Of a DNA stretch of 64,000 nucleotides, positions 47,539 through 56,500 are shown one piece after another. The stretch is from Butyrivibrio hungatei (GTDB taxonomy: Bacteria; Bacillota; Clostridia; Lachnospirales; Lachnospiraceae), in assembly GCF_900101605.1 (NCBI RefSeq), contig NZ_FMUR01000007.1, forward strand, positions 124,001 through 188,000, written 5' to 3'. The position numbers and the translations under genes were made by a program. Every line of letters starts with the position of its first letter. Within the stretch, counting starts at the first letter, position 1. The notes beneath the pieces are model-generated. The model had not been told where the DNA came from and did not search any database. It was given only the letters and a program-made list of their open reading frames with translations.

Positions 47539-48579
47539 ATGAGTGAAAATCAAAAATTTATTCTTATAGACGGAAGTTCCATGCTGGTCACAAATTATTA
47601 CGGCAACCTTCCGAAGGCTCTTTTGTTTGAAAAAGACCCTGTGAAAAAGGAAAAGCTCTTTTCGCAGATAATGCATAATGACGCGGGGCAGTACACAAAT
47701 GCGATGTACGGAATGATGCGCACGATCCTCAAGATCATAAAGGAGCAGAAACCGACGCATATGATGTTTGCTTTCGATATGACGAGGAATACGTTTCGAA
47801 GGGAAAAATACCCCGATTATAAGGGAAATCGCGGTGAGACGCCTGAACCTCTGAAAGAGCAGTTTGTGAATATGGAGAAGCTCCTTGAGGATATGGGATT
47901 TCAGGTAATGTATGACATGCAGTATGAGGCTGATGATATTGTCGGAAGCGTTGCTGCGAGGTTTGAGAAAGAGATACCTTCATATATCATCACCAAGGAC
48001 CACGATTATCTTCAGCTCGTGAATGATTATACAAGAGTGTGGCTTATTCAGACCAAGCAGGAAACGGCCGATGAGCTTTTGAACAAGTACGGTGCCGAAT
48101 ACGGATTTAACAGTAAGATGGTGTCTATACCCGATAAGGCATTTGAAGTCACTCCACCTCTTTGTCTTTCCGAATACGGAGTTCGTCCGGAGCAGATTCC
48201 GGATCTAAAGGGTATTCAGGGTGATACGAGCGACAACATTCCCGGAGTTAAAGGCGTCAGCAGTGCTGCAATGCCGCTTCTTGCAAGATACGGAACAATG
48301 GAAAAAATCTACGAAGCGATAGAAGCTTGTGCGGATGCCAAAGAACAGAAGGCTCTTAATTCTATGTGGAAAGAGGAGCTTGGAATAACAAGGAGTCCGC
48401 TTAAAGCGATGATCCAGTATAAGGAGCTGGCTCTTTTATCCAAGGATCTTGCAACCATCAGAAAGGACTATGAATTTGATAAGTCGCTTGATGATTTCAA
48501 GATAAGGATTGATACGGATAAAGCAAAAAGCGAGTTTGAAAAGTATGGGTTTAAGTCTTTAACAGATAAGATTATATGA
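47539..48579 (+). CDS. Stand-alone 5'-3' exonuclease (PolI N-terminal type)
   Basis: A 346-residue FEN-type nuclease without a polymerase domain. Metal-binding motifs are visible: LIDGSSML near the start, FAFDMTRNTFRREKYPDYKGNR, YEADDIVGSVAARF, ITKDHDYLQLV and the helix-hairpin-helix IPDLKGIQGDTSDNIPGVKG. All key Asp residues appear present. An extra segment (residues about 170-215) lies before the DNA-binding hairpin compared with the PolI domain. Expected role: removing RNA primers or flaps in replication and repair. AAGGAG lies about 12 bases before the ATG. It sits between membrane glycan genes and plsC, with no DNA-repair neighbours. Confidence 0.88.
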   Translation: MSENQKFILIDGSSMLVTNYYGNLPKALLFEKDPVKKEKLFSQIMHNDAGQYTNAMYGMMRTILKIIKEQKPTHMMFAFDMTRNTFRREKYPDYKGNRGETPEPLKEQFVNMEKLLEDMGFQVMYDMQYEADDIVGSVAARFEKEIPSYIITKDHDYLQLVNDYTRVWLIQTKQETADELLNKYGAEYGFNSKMVSIPDKAFEVTPPLCLSEYGVRPEQIPDLKGIQGDTSDNIPGVKGVSSAAMPLLARYGTMEKIYEAIEACADAKEQKALNSMWKEELGITRSPLKAMIQYKELALLSKDLATIRKDYEFDKSLDDFKIRIDTDKAKSEFEKYGFKSLTDKII

Positions 48580-48675
48580 TACAATGAATATCGAAATGTA
48601 AGATACAGTGCAGTAATTCATGGAATATGGTAAAAGATCTTGTTTTAAAAATCTACAGGAAAAGAAAACACACTG

Positions 48676-49401
48676 ATGCGGAATTTTTATCACACAATCA
48701 TAATCAATGTTCACAGAATTATTTTTTATCTTATTAAGTCAAGTATTTGGCTTAGGCATATCGAGAAGCATTCCGTAGAAGACAGATATGCTCTTGCAAA
48801 CGAGATGATCACTTGGTCGAACAAGTCATCCGGATACAAAACGATTGCTTACGGATACGAGAACCTTCCGAAAGAAGGTGGGTATATGCTGTATCCGAAT
48901 CATCAGGGAAAGTACGATGTACTGGGAATTTTCAATACTCACAAGAGACCAATCTCATTTGTGATGGATGAAAAGAGATCACATCTGATATTGGTATCGC
49001 AGTTTTTGCGGCTTGTTGAAGGAAAGACTATCGAGTTAAACGATCCGAGACATACCATAACTGTTTTTAATGAGATGGCGGAAGAGCTTAAACAGGGCAA
49101 GAGATTCATTCTTTTTCCGGAAGGCGGATACAAGGAAAATAACGGAAATGTAGTTGAAACCTTTAAGGCGGGGAGCTTCAAAGTTGCACAGATGGCTAAA
49201 GTTCCCATTGTTCCCGTTGCACTTGTTGATTCTTACAAAGTGTACAACAGCGATCATGTCGGGCCCGTTACAACATATGTATACTACCTTGATCCTATTT
49301 ACTACGATGAATACAAGGGGATGCGCAGTCATGAGATTGCGGCAACAGTTGAAAAAATCATAAAAGAAAAGATTGCCGAGCATCTTGAAAATAACAAATA
49401 A
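48676..49401 (+). CDS. plsC: 1-acyl-sn-glycerol-3-phosphate acyltransferase family protein
   Basis: A 241-residue membrane-associated acyltransferase. The catalytic NHQGKYD (HX4D) is near residue 75 and FPEGGYKEN is the second conserved motif. A hydrophobic helix lies near residue 18. It transfers a fatty acyl group to lysophosphatidate in phospholipid synthesis; use on another lysophospholipid is possible. It is followed closely by a 60-residue membrane protein gene. Confidence 0.88.
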   Translation: MRNFYHTIIINVHRIIFYLIKSSIWLRHIEKHSVEDRYALANEMITWSNKSSGYKTIAYGYENLPKEGGYMLYPNHQGKYDVLGIFNTHKRPISFVMDEKRSHLILVSQFLRLVEGKTIELNDPRHTITVFNEMAEELKQGKRFILFPEGGYKENNGNVVETFKAGSFKVAQMAKVPIVPVALVDSYKVYNSDHVGPVTTYVYYLDPIYYDEYKGMRSHEIAATVEKIIKEKIAEHLENNK

Positions 49402-49418
49402 ATCTTCCGGAGGTTGTA

Positions 49419-49601
49419 ATGAACAAGCTATTTGCGGTTTTGGCGGCAATAATTTTAATCGCCGGTGTTATAGTTTTTACTCACGGCGAACTCAACAAGA
49501 ACAGTGAAGATGAGCCCGAGACCTATAAATGGATGAGAATATTCGGAGCAATATTGGTGATCATCGCTATCGTGTGTGCCATATTGAGCAAAACTATGTA
49601 A
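49419..49601 (+). CDS. Small two-helix membrane protein
   Basis: A 60-residue protein with two hydrophobic helices (residues 4-22 and 39-56) joined by a short acidic loop (NKNSEDEPETYKW). No family recognised. CCGGAGG lies 7 bases before the ATG and the gene starts 17 bases after plsC, so co-transcription is likely. The good ribosome site supports it as real. Confidence 0.65.
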   Translation: MNKLFAVLAAIILIAGVIVFTHGELNKNSEDEPETYKWMRIFGAILVIIAIVCAILSKTM

Positions 49602-49630
49602 CCGGACATATTCCTTTTTTGTTATATTAG

Positions 49631-49646
49631 GTGTAAAATAAACGTA
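49631..49646 (+). promoter_or_regulatory. Promoter-like GTGTAAAATAAACGTA element
   Basis: This 16-base string, containing a TAAAAT -10 box, is identical to the one at the cobT start (21491-21506). Here it lies 35 bases before the next gene, which has its own ribosome site. The -35 region is weak (TTCCTT). Confidence 0.4.
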
Positions 49647-49680
49647 ATTAAGAACACTTTATATTGAGGGAGGGAAAAAG

Positions 49681-49878
49681 ATGGCGGCTACAAGTATCAA
49701 AACTAAAGTAGAAATTCAGTACTCAGATCTGACGATTACCGATGATCAGCTTATTTCAAAGGCTAAGAAGGCCTATGGAAAAAAAGACATTAAGGACCTC
49801 AACATTTACGTAAAGCCCGAAGAGAAGATGGGTTACTTCGTCGTAAACGGAAGTGATAACGGATGTTTCGATCTCTGA
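49681..49878 (+). CDS. Small protein of the DUF6465 type
   Basis: A 65-residue soluble protein (VEIQYSDLTITDDQLISKAK; IYVKPEEKMGYFVVNGSDNG). It resembles a small family common in Lachnospiraceae and annotated as DUF6465 (from memory), function unknown. GAGGGAGGG lies 6 bases before the ATG, the strongest ribosome site in this part, and a terminator follows at 49922, so it is a well-expressed single gene. Confidence 0.75.
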   Translation: MAATSIKTKVEIQYSDLTITDDQLISKAKKAYGKKDIKDLNIYVKPEEKMGYFVVNGSDNGCFDL

Positions 49879-49921
49879 TGTGTTTTTTGATGTAAGTACA
49901 AGAATAACGGATAATTTATCG

Positions 49922-49958
49922 CAGACGGAAAGCTACGGTTTTTCGTCTGTTTTCTTTT
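49922..49958 (+). terminator. Terminator after the DUF6465-type gene
   Basis: CAGACGGAAA pairs with TTTTTCGTCTG around a short loop and is followed by TTTTCTTTT. Confidence 0.75.
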
Positions 49959-50013
49959 GCAGAAAACATGGTATTATAATAGGGTTAAAGTGTAATCTTG
50001 GAAGGACAGATAT

Positions 50014-51165
50014 TTGGGCAAAAAAAATATTTCGGATAAGCAGAAACTTAATATTGCCATGCTTGGGCATAAGAGAGTCCCTTCAAGAGAAGGCGGCGTG
50101 GAAGTTGTTGTAACCGAGCTTTCCACGAGGATGGCAAAGCTGGGACATAAAGTGACTTGTTACAACAGACTGGGACATCATGTTGCAGGTGAAGAATACG
50201 ACTCTTTTACAGGTGATGCATATGAGGGAGTAAGGTTGATCAATGTCCCTACGATCAACAGGAAAGGCCTTGCTGCGGCAACATCTTCGTTGTTTGGGGC
50301 TATTAAAGTGGCTTTTGGAAAATATGACGTGATTCATTTCCATGCCGAGGGACCGTGTGCAACAATGTGGATTCCAAAGCTTATGGGAAAAAGGTGTATA
50401 GCGACCGTTCACGGACTTGACCACAAAAGGCAGAAGTGGAGCAGATTTGCCAGTGCATATATAATGATGGGCGAAAAGACTGCCGTGAAATATGCAGATG
50501 AGATAATAGTTCTAAGCAGAAATGTGCAGAAGTATTTTCTTGACAGATATGGCAGAAAAACTATATATATTCCTAATGGAGTAAACAGGCCTGTTATTAC
50601 AGAACCGCACAATATTAAGAAGAAGTTTGGCATAGGCAAAGATGAATACATTCTTTTTTTGGGACGACTGGTTCCTGAAAAGGGAATAGAGTATCTGATA
50701 AAAGCGTTTATGAAGCTTGATACTGACAAAAAACTCGTGGTTGCGGGAAGCAGCAGCGATACGCAGGAGTTTGTCGATAGGATACATGAACTTGCGAGTA
50801 AAGATGACAGGATAATATTCACAGGATTCGTTCAGGGCAGAGTGTTATCCGAGCTTTTAAGTAACAGCTATGTATATGTGATCCCGTCGGATCTTGAGGG
50901 AATGCCGCTTACGCTTTTAGAAGCTATGAGCTATGGAAATTGCTGCCTTACATCCGATATCCCGGAATGCATTGAAGTGTGCGGCGATAAGGCGGTTTCT
51001 TTTAGAAAAGGCGATATAAAAGATCTGAGAAGCAAGCTGAAGATGCTTATTGATGATGAGGATATGGTGAAGAATTATCGCATTGAAGCGTCGGAATATG
51101 TCTGCGAACACTATAACTGGGACAAGATTGTTGACGAGACTATCAGGGTATATAGAGGGCTCTGA
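50014..51165 (+). CDS. GT4-family glycosyltransferase (TTG start)
   Basis: A 383-residue GT-B fold transferase. The N-terminal half starts LNIAMLGHKRVPSREGGVEV, with the acceptor-side glycine loop. The donor half contains ILFLGRLVPEKGIEYLI and the EX7E-type segment PSDLEGMPLTLLEAMSYG, where nucleotide sugar binds. It retains the anomeric configuration. The start is TTG at 50014: GGAAGG lies 9 bases upstream, while the first ATG (about 45 bases in) has none and would remove the first strand. A TATAAT box at 49975-49980 is the likely -10. It opens the surface-polysaccharide region. Confidence 0.88.
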   Translation: MGKKNISDKQKLNIAMLGHKRVPSREGGVEVVVTELSTRMAKLGHKVTCYNRLGHHVAGEEYDSFTGDAYEGVRLINVPTINRKGLAAATSSLFGAIKVAFGKYDVIHFHAEGPCATMWIPKLMGKRCIATVHGLDHKRQKWSRFASAYIMMGEKTAVKYADEIIVLSRNVQKYFLDRYGRKTIYIPNGVNRPVITEPHNIKKKFGIGKDEYILFLGRLVPEKGIEYLIKAFMKLDTDKKLVVAGSSSDTQEFVDRIHELASKDDRIIFTGFVQGRVLSELLSNSYVYVIPSDLEGMPLTLLEAMSYGNCCLTSDIPECIEVCGDKAVSFRKGDIKDLRSKLKMLIDDEDMVKNYRIEASEYVCEHYNWDKIVDETIRVYRGL

Positions 51166-51219
51166 TTTTTATAAGGATATCAGGTGCGATTAATGCACTA
51201 TAGAGAAAGAAGGAACATA

Positions 51220-52413
51220 ATGGAGAAACTTGCGATAAACGGAGGAACTCCGGTTAGAAAAGAAAAATTATTTTACGGAAAACAGTGGATAGATGAAGAC
51301 GATGTGAAGGCTGTGGCCGAAGCGCTTACAGATGACCTGATAACATGCGGACCGCGCGTAGCGGCACTTGAGAAAAAACTCTGCGAAGTTACGGGAGCAA
51401 AATTTGCGGTAGCGGTAAGTAACGGTACTGCGGCACTTCACTGCGCATGCATTGCGGCCGGTATCGGTGCGGGTGATGAAGTTATAACATCACCTATCAC
51501 ATTTGCGGCATCTGCAAACTGTGCGGTATACGTAGGCGCAACACCTGTATTTGCAGATATTGATCCCGAGACTTATAACATAGATCCCGACAGCATAGAA
51601 GCTCATATAACAGATAAGACCAAGGCAGTGGTTGCGGTTGCTTATACGGGACAGTCTGTCGAGTATGACAGAATACAGAAGATCTGCGACAAGCATGGAC
51701 TTATTCTTATAACAGATGCGGCTCACGCGATCGGAACTAAGTACAAAGGACAGCCTGTTGGCTCTATAGGCGACATGACCTGCTTTAGCTTCCATCCCGT
51801 TAAGACTGTGACGTCCGGTGAGGGCGGAGCGATTACAACGAACGATCCTGAATTATATAGGAAACTCAGACTTGCTTCACAGCACGGAATTGTGAGAAAT
51901 CCGGATGACCTTGTACATGAATCTGACGGAGCATGGTACTACGAGATGCAGGAGCTTGGCTTTAACTACAGACTTACGGATATTCAGTCAGCACTTCTTA
52001 TCAGTCAGCTTGCTAAATTGAAGAAGTTCTCTGACAGAAGAAAAGAGATAGTAAATAAGTACAACGAAGCATTCAGGGATGTACCTGAGATAATCGTGCA
52101 GAAGGAAATTCCCGAATCCGATACTACAAGGCATCTTTATGTGATACAGCTTGATCTTGATAAGCTTAAATGCACAAGAAGAGAGTTCTTTGACGCTCTT
52201 TCTGCTGAGAACGTTCAGCCGCAGGTTCACTACGTGCCTGTCTACTACTTCCCGTTCTATGAGAAGAAAGGGTACAAGAAAGGTCTTTGCCCCGAGGCTG
52301 AAAAGCTCTACAACGGAATGATGAGCATACCTCTTTATCCGCTTATGACTGACAGCGACGTGGATGATGTTATCACCGCGGTTAAAAAAGTTGTTGAGGG
52401 GTATAAAAAATAA
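51220..52413 (+). CDS. pseC: DegT/PseC-type sugar aminotransferase
   Basis: A 397-residue PLP aminotransferase of the DegT/DnrJ/EryC1/StrS family. VSNGTAALHCACIAAGIG, GDEVITSPITFAASANCAVY, TDAAHAIGTKYKG and CFSFHPVKTVTSGEGGAI are present; the Lys in HPVKT binds PLP. It resembles PseC, which aminates UDP-4-keto-L-AltNAc. The neighbouring PseB-like dehydratase supports this, but the order is C before B. The later enzymes of pseudaminic acid synthesis (PseH, G, I, F) are not in the window, so the product may stop at a UDP-diamino sugar. The ATG at 51220 has GAAGGA upstream. Confidence 0.82.
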   Translation: MEKLAINGGTPVRKEKLFYGKQWIDEDDVKAVAEALTDDLITCGPRVAALEKKLCEVTGAKFAVAVSNGTAALHCACIAAGIGAGDEVITSPITFAASANCAVYVGATPVFADIDPETYNIDPDSIEAHITDKTKAVVAVAYTGQSVEYDRIQKICDKHGLILITDAAHAIGTKYKGQPVGSIGDMTCFSFHPVKTVTSGEGGAITTNDPELYRKLRLASQHGIVRNPDDLVHESDGAWYYEMQELGFNYRLTDIQSALLISQLAKLKKFSDRRKEIVNKYNEAFRDVPEIIVQKEIPESDTTRHLYVIQLDLDKLKCTRREFFDALSAENVQPQVHYVPVYYFPFYEKKGYKKGLCPEAEKLYNGMMSIPLYPLMTDSDVDDVITAVKKVVEGYKK

Positions 52414-52548
52414 TAACGGAAATGTCCGCATAAGAAAGTAACGTAAAAATGTGGACAAGCTTTTATATAATGAATTAAAATGAGGTAGATGTTAAAAGAA
52501 ATTTTGATATCTATAATTATAAAAAACAAGTGATAAACGGAGAAGTTT

Positions 52549-53559
52549 ATGAAAAGTTCTATATTAGATAATAAGACAATATTGGTTACCGGAGGAACAG
52601 GTTCTTTTGGACACTGCTTCACACAGTACCTTCTTGAAAACTACAATCCCAAGAAGATCATCATCTACTCACGCGATGAGTACAAGCAGTTCACAATGGC
52701 AAACGAGCGCGTGTACAAAGAGAACGCTGACAAGATGAGATTTTTCATCGGTGATATCAGAGACGGAGCAAGATTTGAGAGAGCATGCGAGAACGTTGAT
52801 TATGTTATCCATGCGGCAGCTCTTAAGCAGGTTCCCGCTTGTGAGTACAACCCCGATGAAGCTATCAAGACAAATATCGCGGGTGCACAGAGCGTTATAA
52901 ATGCAGCACTTAATACAGGAGTAAAGAGAGTTGTGGCTCTTTCTACAGACAAGGCTGTTAATCCTGTTAATCTCTACGGTGCTACCAAGATGGTATCCGA
53001 TAAGCTCTTTATCGCAGCAAATGCATATTCCGGAGCCAAGGATGTTAACTTCTCAATCGTAAGATACGGTAATGTTGCAGGAAGCAGAGGTTCTATCATT
53101 CCTTTCTTCAAAGAGCTCATTGCAAAGGGAGAAAAAGAGCTTCCTATAACGGATTACAGAATGACACGTTTCTGGATCAGCCTTCCGGAGGGTGTTGAGC
53201 TTGTTCTCAAGGCTCTTGCAGAGGCTAAGGGTGGCGAGACATTCATCAGTAAGATTCCTTCATTTAACGTAAAAGATCTTGCTGAAGCTATGTGCCCCGG
53301 AATCAAGACTGTTGAAGTCGGAATCAGACCCGGCGAGAAGCTTGATGAGATAATGGTTACAACAGAGGATGCACCGTTTACCTATGAATACGACAAGCAC
53401 TTCATCGTATATCCTCAGGTTGTATTTAACGAGAGACAGGTACCCGACCTTTCAGGAAAGAAAGTTGCGGACGGTTTCTACTACAGCTCAGGAAACAACA
53501 CAGAGTGGATGTCTGTTGACGAGATCAGAAGAAGACTTCCGGAAGCTGTAGATCATTGA
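52549..53559 (+). CDS. pseB: UDP-GlcNAc 4,6-dehydratase (inverting), PseB-type
   Basis: A 336-residue short-chain dehydrogenase fold. The NAD(P) loop is TGGTGSFGHCFTQYLL; YSRDEYKQFTMANE, HAAALKQVPACEYNP, STDKAVNPVNLYGATKMVSD (with the catalytic YxxxK region) and RYGNVAGSRGSIIPFF are hallmarks of PseB/CapD-type enzymes. It converts UDP-GlcNAc to a 4-keto-6-deoxy sugar, the substrate for the aminotransferase encoded just upstream. Codon use is strongly optimised. It may share a transcript with pseC across a 135-base gap that shows no terminator. Confidence 0.88.
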   Translation: MKSSILDNKTILVTGGTGSFGHCFTQYLLENYNPKKIIIYSRDEYKQFTMANERVYKENADKMRFFIGDIRDGARFERACENVDYVIHAAALKQVPACEYNPDEAIKTNIAGAQSVINAALNTGVKRVVALSTDKAVNPVNLYGATKMVSDKLFIAANAYSGAKDVNFSIVRYGNVAGSRGSIIPFFKELIAKGEKELPITDYRMTRFWISLPEGVELVLKALAEAKGGETFISKIPSFNVKDLAEAMCPGIKTVEVGIRPGEKLDEIMVTTEDAPFTYEYDKHFIVYPQVVFNERQVPDLSGKKVADGFYYSSGNNTEWMSVDEIRRRLPEAVDH

Positions 53560-53644
53560 GAGGCTTTCAAATAATAACTTAGGAAATACCGATCTTACCG
53601 GTGTTTCCTCGTATATATATGCATATGCAGAAAGGAGAACCACC

Positions 53645-54265
53645 ATGTACGAACAGATTAAATTACCCTATGCTACAAATGCTCTTGAACCTTTCATTGA
53701 CCAACTTACCGTTGAGACTCATCACGGCAAGCACCACGCTACTTATACCAAGACTTTTAATGAACTTGCGGAAAATGCAGGCATGAGTAATCTCAGTGCG
53801 GAGGAGCTCCTTGCATCACTCGATAAAGTTTCGGATGAAACTTTGAGAAAAGGCCTCAGAAATCAGGGCGGCGGTTATTATAACCACAACCTTTATTTCG
53901 AGATGTTCTCACCAAGCCCCGCAAAAGCTCCTTCAGGAAAACTTGCAGAGGAAATCGACAAGACATTCGGTAGCCTCGATGCGCTTAAAGAAGAACTTTC
54001 CAAGGCGGCAGCAGGACAGTTCGGATCAGGCTGGGCATGGCTTTCAACAGACAAGAGCGGAAAGCTTACAGTTTCAGCATCTCCCAATCAGGACAATCCT
54101 ATCAGCGAAGGCAAAGGGCTTATCCCCATTGTAGCGCTTGATGTCTGGGAACATGCATATTACCTTAAGTACAAGAATTTGAGACCCGATTATATCAAGG
54201 CATTCTTCGAGATCCTCGACTGGAGTAAGGTTTCGGAGAGATATAACAAGATTATCGGAGCTTGA
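53645..54265 (+). CDS. sodA: Fe/Mn superoxide dismutase
   Basis: A 206-residue superoxide dismutase. Metal ligands are in THHGKHHATY (first His), YYNHNLYFEMF (second His) and DVWEHAYYLKY (Asp and His). GSGWAWLSTDKSGKL is the family motif. It converts superoxide to peroxide and oxygen in the cytoplasm. Metal choice (Fe or Mn) cannot be told with certainty. GAAAGGAG precedes the ATG. An imperfect hairpin (AGGAAA...TTTCCT at 53581-53609) lies between it and the dehydratase gene. Presence in an anaerobe indicates some oxygen exposure, as at plant surfaces. Confidence 0.94.
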   Translation: MYEQIKLPYATNALEPFIDQLTVETHHGKHHATYTKTFNELAENAGMSNLSAEELLASLDKVSDETLRKGLRNQGGGYYNHNLYFEMFSPSPAKAPSGKLAEEIDKTFGSLDALKEELSKAAAGQFGSGWAWLSTDKSGKLTVSASPNQDNPISEGKGLIPIVALDVWEHAYYLKYKNLRPDYIKAFFEILDWSKVSERYNKIIGA

Positions 54266-54289
54266 TTTTAGTATATGTGGAAAGATGGC

Positions 54290-54366
54290 TGTAAAAGAGA
54301 ACCGGTCAATTGTAAAAGTTAATTCTGTTTTTTAAGACTAAATTCCACCTTGTAGAAGTAAATTCC
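54290..54366. repeat. Four ~20-base direct repeats, like an IS21-type end
   Basis: Units begin at 54290, 54311, 54331 and 54351 (spacing 21, 20, 20): TGTAAAAGAGAACC, TGTAAAAGTTAATTC, TTTAAGACTAAATTCC and TGTAGAAGTAAATTCC. Multiple phased end repeats are typical of IS21-family transposon ends. No transposase gene is present, so this would be a solo end or an excision scar. The rest of the 54266-54514 gap shows no gene; an imperfect AAATTCCACC/GGGTGGATTT dyad overlaps the last two units. Confidence 0.5.
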
Positions 54367-54514
54367 GCAGGGTGGATTTTACTTATTATGGTGAAGATAG
54401 ATGCGAAACAAAGGAAATGCTGAATAATGGCATGAATTGTGTTATAATGCTATGGATTTATTAAATGTTAAGTGGTTTACCTTTTGGGTGTTTTGACAAA
54501 GGGAGATTTATATA

Positions 54515-55507
54515 ATGTCTAAGAAGATAGAATTTGTTGCAGCATTGTGTATGACAATTGGTCTTATGAGCGGTTGTACTTCTTATAGTGAGGGCTCTTC
54601 AGCCGCTATCGAAGGATTTTCAGACGGTGTATCTGAGGAATCCTCGGAGATATCATCAAAAGAAGCTTCTGACAGCGCATCGTTGTCGGCATCAGAAGCA
54701 TCATCAAAGTTATCTTCGGATGAAGTTACTTCAAAGATTGGCGATATGAGTAAGAATGTAAATAAGGATTCGGAAAGCGCTTCATCGTCAAGTGCATCAA
54801 CGGAATCGTCACAGAGCAAGACTGCAAGTGACAGCGCTTCTTCAGCAAAATCTACCGACGATAAGCCAAAAGCAAAGAAGTTATCCAAGAACGGAATTGT
54901 TATTCCTGAGATTGAGGATGGAGTTACCAAGATCGGTGACAGAGGCGTAGAAGTAACTTTTGAGTGGGAACCTGATAAGAATGTGGACAGATATGAGATT
55001 TCCGTTGATGGAAAGCCTCATGGCGACACATCATATTCTCATATTGAGGATGTGTATTCGGATACGCCGACTTATACATACAAAGATAAGATCAATTATG
55101 ACATAAGGATTAAAGTCAGGGCACATAAAGGCGATGCCAAGAAAGCTGTAAGCGGTGATTTTAGTGAATATGCATACGGAAATACCTGTGAAGATGCTCT
55201 TACGGCTCCAAAAGTAAAAGACGGAGTTACCGGAAAGGGTGCAAACGGCACGGAAGTGTATTTTGTATGGGAGCCTGTTGACGGCGCCGAGCATTATGAA
55301 GTGGTGGTCGAGCATAAGAAAAAGGCTGAATCCGAGTATGATCTTAAAGAAGTTACATATACCAATGCGCCCAATTATACATATACAGGACAGGGCGAAT
55401 ATGATGTCAGAATAACGGTTAAGGCTCAGACCAATGCCTGGATCAACGGAAAGAAGAAGATGTTTAACAGCGCTGTAAGCGCCTATGCAAAAGGAAAGAC
55501 ATACTGA
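54515..55507 (+). CDS. Ser-rich lipoprotein with two tandem beta-domains
   Basis: A 330-residue surface lipoprotein. The signal peptide ends in GLMSGC. Residues 25-120 are a Ser/Ala/Glu/Lys-rich spacer of very low complexity. Two repeats of about 90 residues follow, starting GVTKIGDRGVEVTFEWEP (about 145) and GVTGKGANGTEVYFVWEP (about 240), each ending in a TYTYK/NYTYTG...RI-VKA strand; they look like FN3-type modules. It has no catalytic motif and may bind a wall polymer. A promoter is not obvious; GGGAG precedes the ATG. It lies between the possible IS21-type end and a glycosyltransferase gene. Confidence 0.7.
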   Translation: MSKKIEFVAALCMTIGLMSGCTSYSEGSSAAIEGFSDGVSEESSEISSKEASDSASLSASEASSKLSSDEVTSKIGDMSKNVNKDSESASSSSASTESSQSKTASDSASSAKSTDDKPKAKKLSKNGIVIPEIEDGVTKIGDRGVEVTFEWEPDKNVDRYEISVDGKPHGDTSYSHIEDVYSDTPTYTYKDKINYDIRIKVRAHKGDAKKAVSGDFSEYAYGNTCEDALTAPKVKDGVTGKGANGTEVYFVWEPVDGAEHYEVVVEHKKKAESEYDLKEVTYTNAPNYTYTGQGEYDVRITVKAQTNAWINGKKKMFNSAVSAYAKGKTY

Positions 55508-55544
55508 TATATTATTTTATTTTATTTACTTGAAGAGGATATTT

Positions 55545-56486
55545 ATGGATAAGATTGCAGTACTGATACCTTGTTACAATGAGGAAAAAACTATAGCGAA
55601 AGTTATAAGAGATGCTAAGGCGGCACTTCCTGAGGCGGTAATTTATGTATATAACAATAATTCCAAAGACCGAACTGCAGAAATTGCTTTAGCTGAAGGG
55701 GCTATCGTTCGAAATGAATATATGCAGGGAAAAGGCAATGTTATAAGACGTATGTTCCGTGAGATCGATGCGCTTGTATATGTTATGGTTGATGGCGACG
55801 ATACTTATCCCATGGATTCGGCGCCCGAGATGGTTGATCTTGTTCTTAATCACAATTCGGATATGGTAGTGGGAGACAGACTTTCATCAACATATTATCA
55901 GGAGAACAAAAGACCTTTTCATAACTTTGGAAATAACCTCGTAAGAGGAAGCATCAACAAGTTGTTCGGATGCAATATCAGGGATATTATGACAGGCTTC
56001 AGAGCTTTCAGCTATGAGTTTGTAAAGACATTCCCTGTTCTTTCAAAAGGTTTTGAGATTGAGACGGAGATGACTATTCATGCCGTTTATAACAACATGC
56101 AGATAGATAATGTTGTTATTGAATATAGAGACAGACCCGAAGGGTCTGAGAGTAAGCTCAATACTTATGCAGACGGTATGAAGGTTCTTAAGACTATTGC
56201 AAAGCTTTACAGGAACTATAAGCCTTTTGGATTCTTTCTCATATTTTCACTGGTACTTGCACTTATATCGATATTCTTTTTGGTGCCGATCGTCACAGAG
56301 TATTGGCGTACGGGGCTTGTACCCAGATTTCCTACATTGATAGTTTGCTGCTTTATCATGCTTTCTGCGGTTCAGAGCTTTTTTGCGGGAGTTATACTGT
56401 CCACACTTGCGGTTAATAACAGACGTGAATTTGAGATGCAGCTTAACATGCTTCAGCGTCACAAAGAAACAGACATGATGAAATAA
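55545..56486 (+). CDS. GT2-family membrane glycosyltransferase (polyprenyl-phosphate type)
   Basis: A 313-residue enzyme with a GT-A domain (residues 1-220) and two C-terminal membrane helices. IAVLIPCYNEEKTIAKVI and the metal-binding VDGDDTYP (DxD) are intact, as are DIMTGFRAFS and KGFEIETEMTIHA. It probably transfers a sugar from a nucleotide donor to undecaprenyl phosphate. The ATG at 55545 has GAAGAGGA upstream. It is followed 14 bases later by a flippase gene. Confidence 0.88.
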   Translation: MDKIAVLIPCYNEEKTIAKVIRDAKAALPEAVIYVYNNNSKDRTAEIALAEGAIVRNEYMQGKGNVIRRMFREIDALVYVMVDGDDTYPMDSAPEMVDLVLNHNSDMVVGDRLSSTYYQENKRPFHNFGNNLVRGSINKLFGCNIRDIMTGFRAFSYEFVKTFPVLSKGFEIETEMTIHAVYNNMQIDNVVIEYRDRPEGSESKLNTYADGMKVLKTIAKLYRNYKPFGFFLIFSLVLALISIFFLVPIVTEYWRTGLVPRFPTLIVCCFIMLSAVQSFFAGVILSTLAVNNRREFEMQLNMLQRHKETDMMK

Positions 56487-56500
56487 GGATTAGCGATCAA

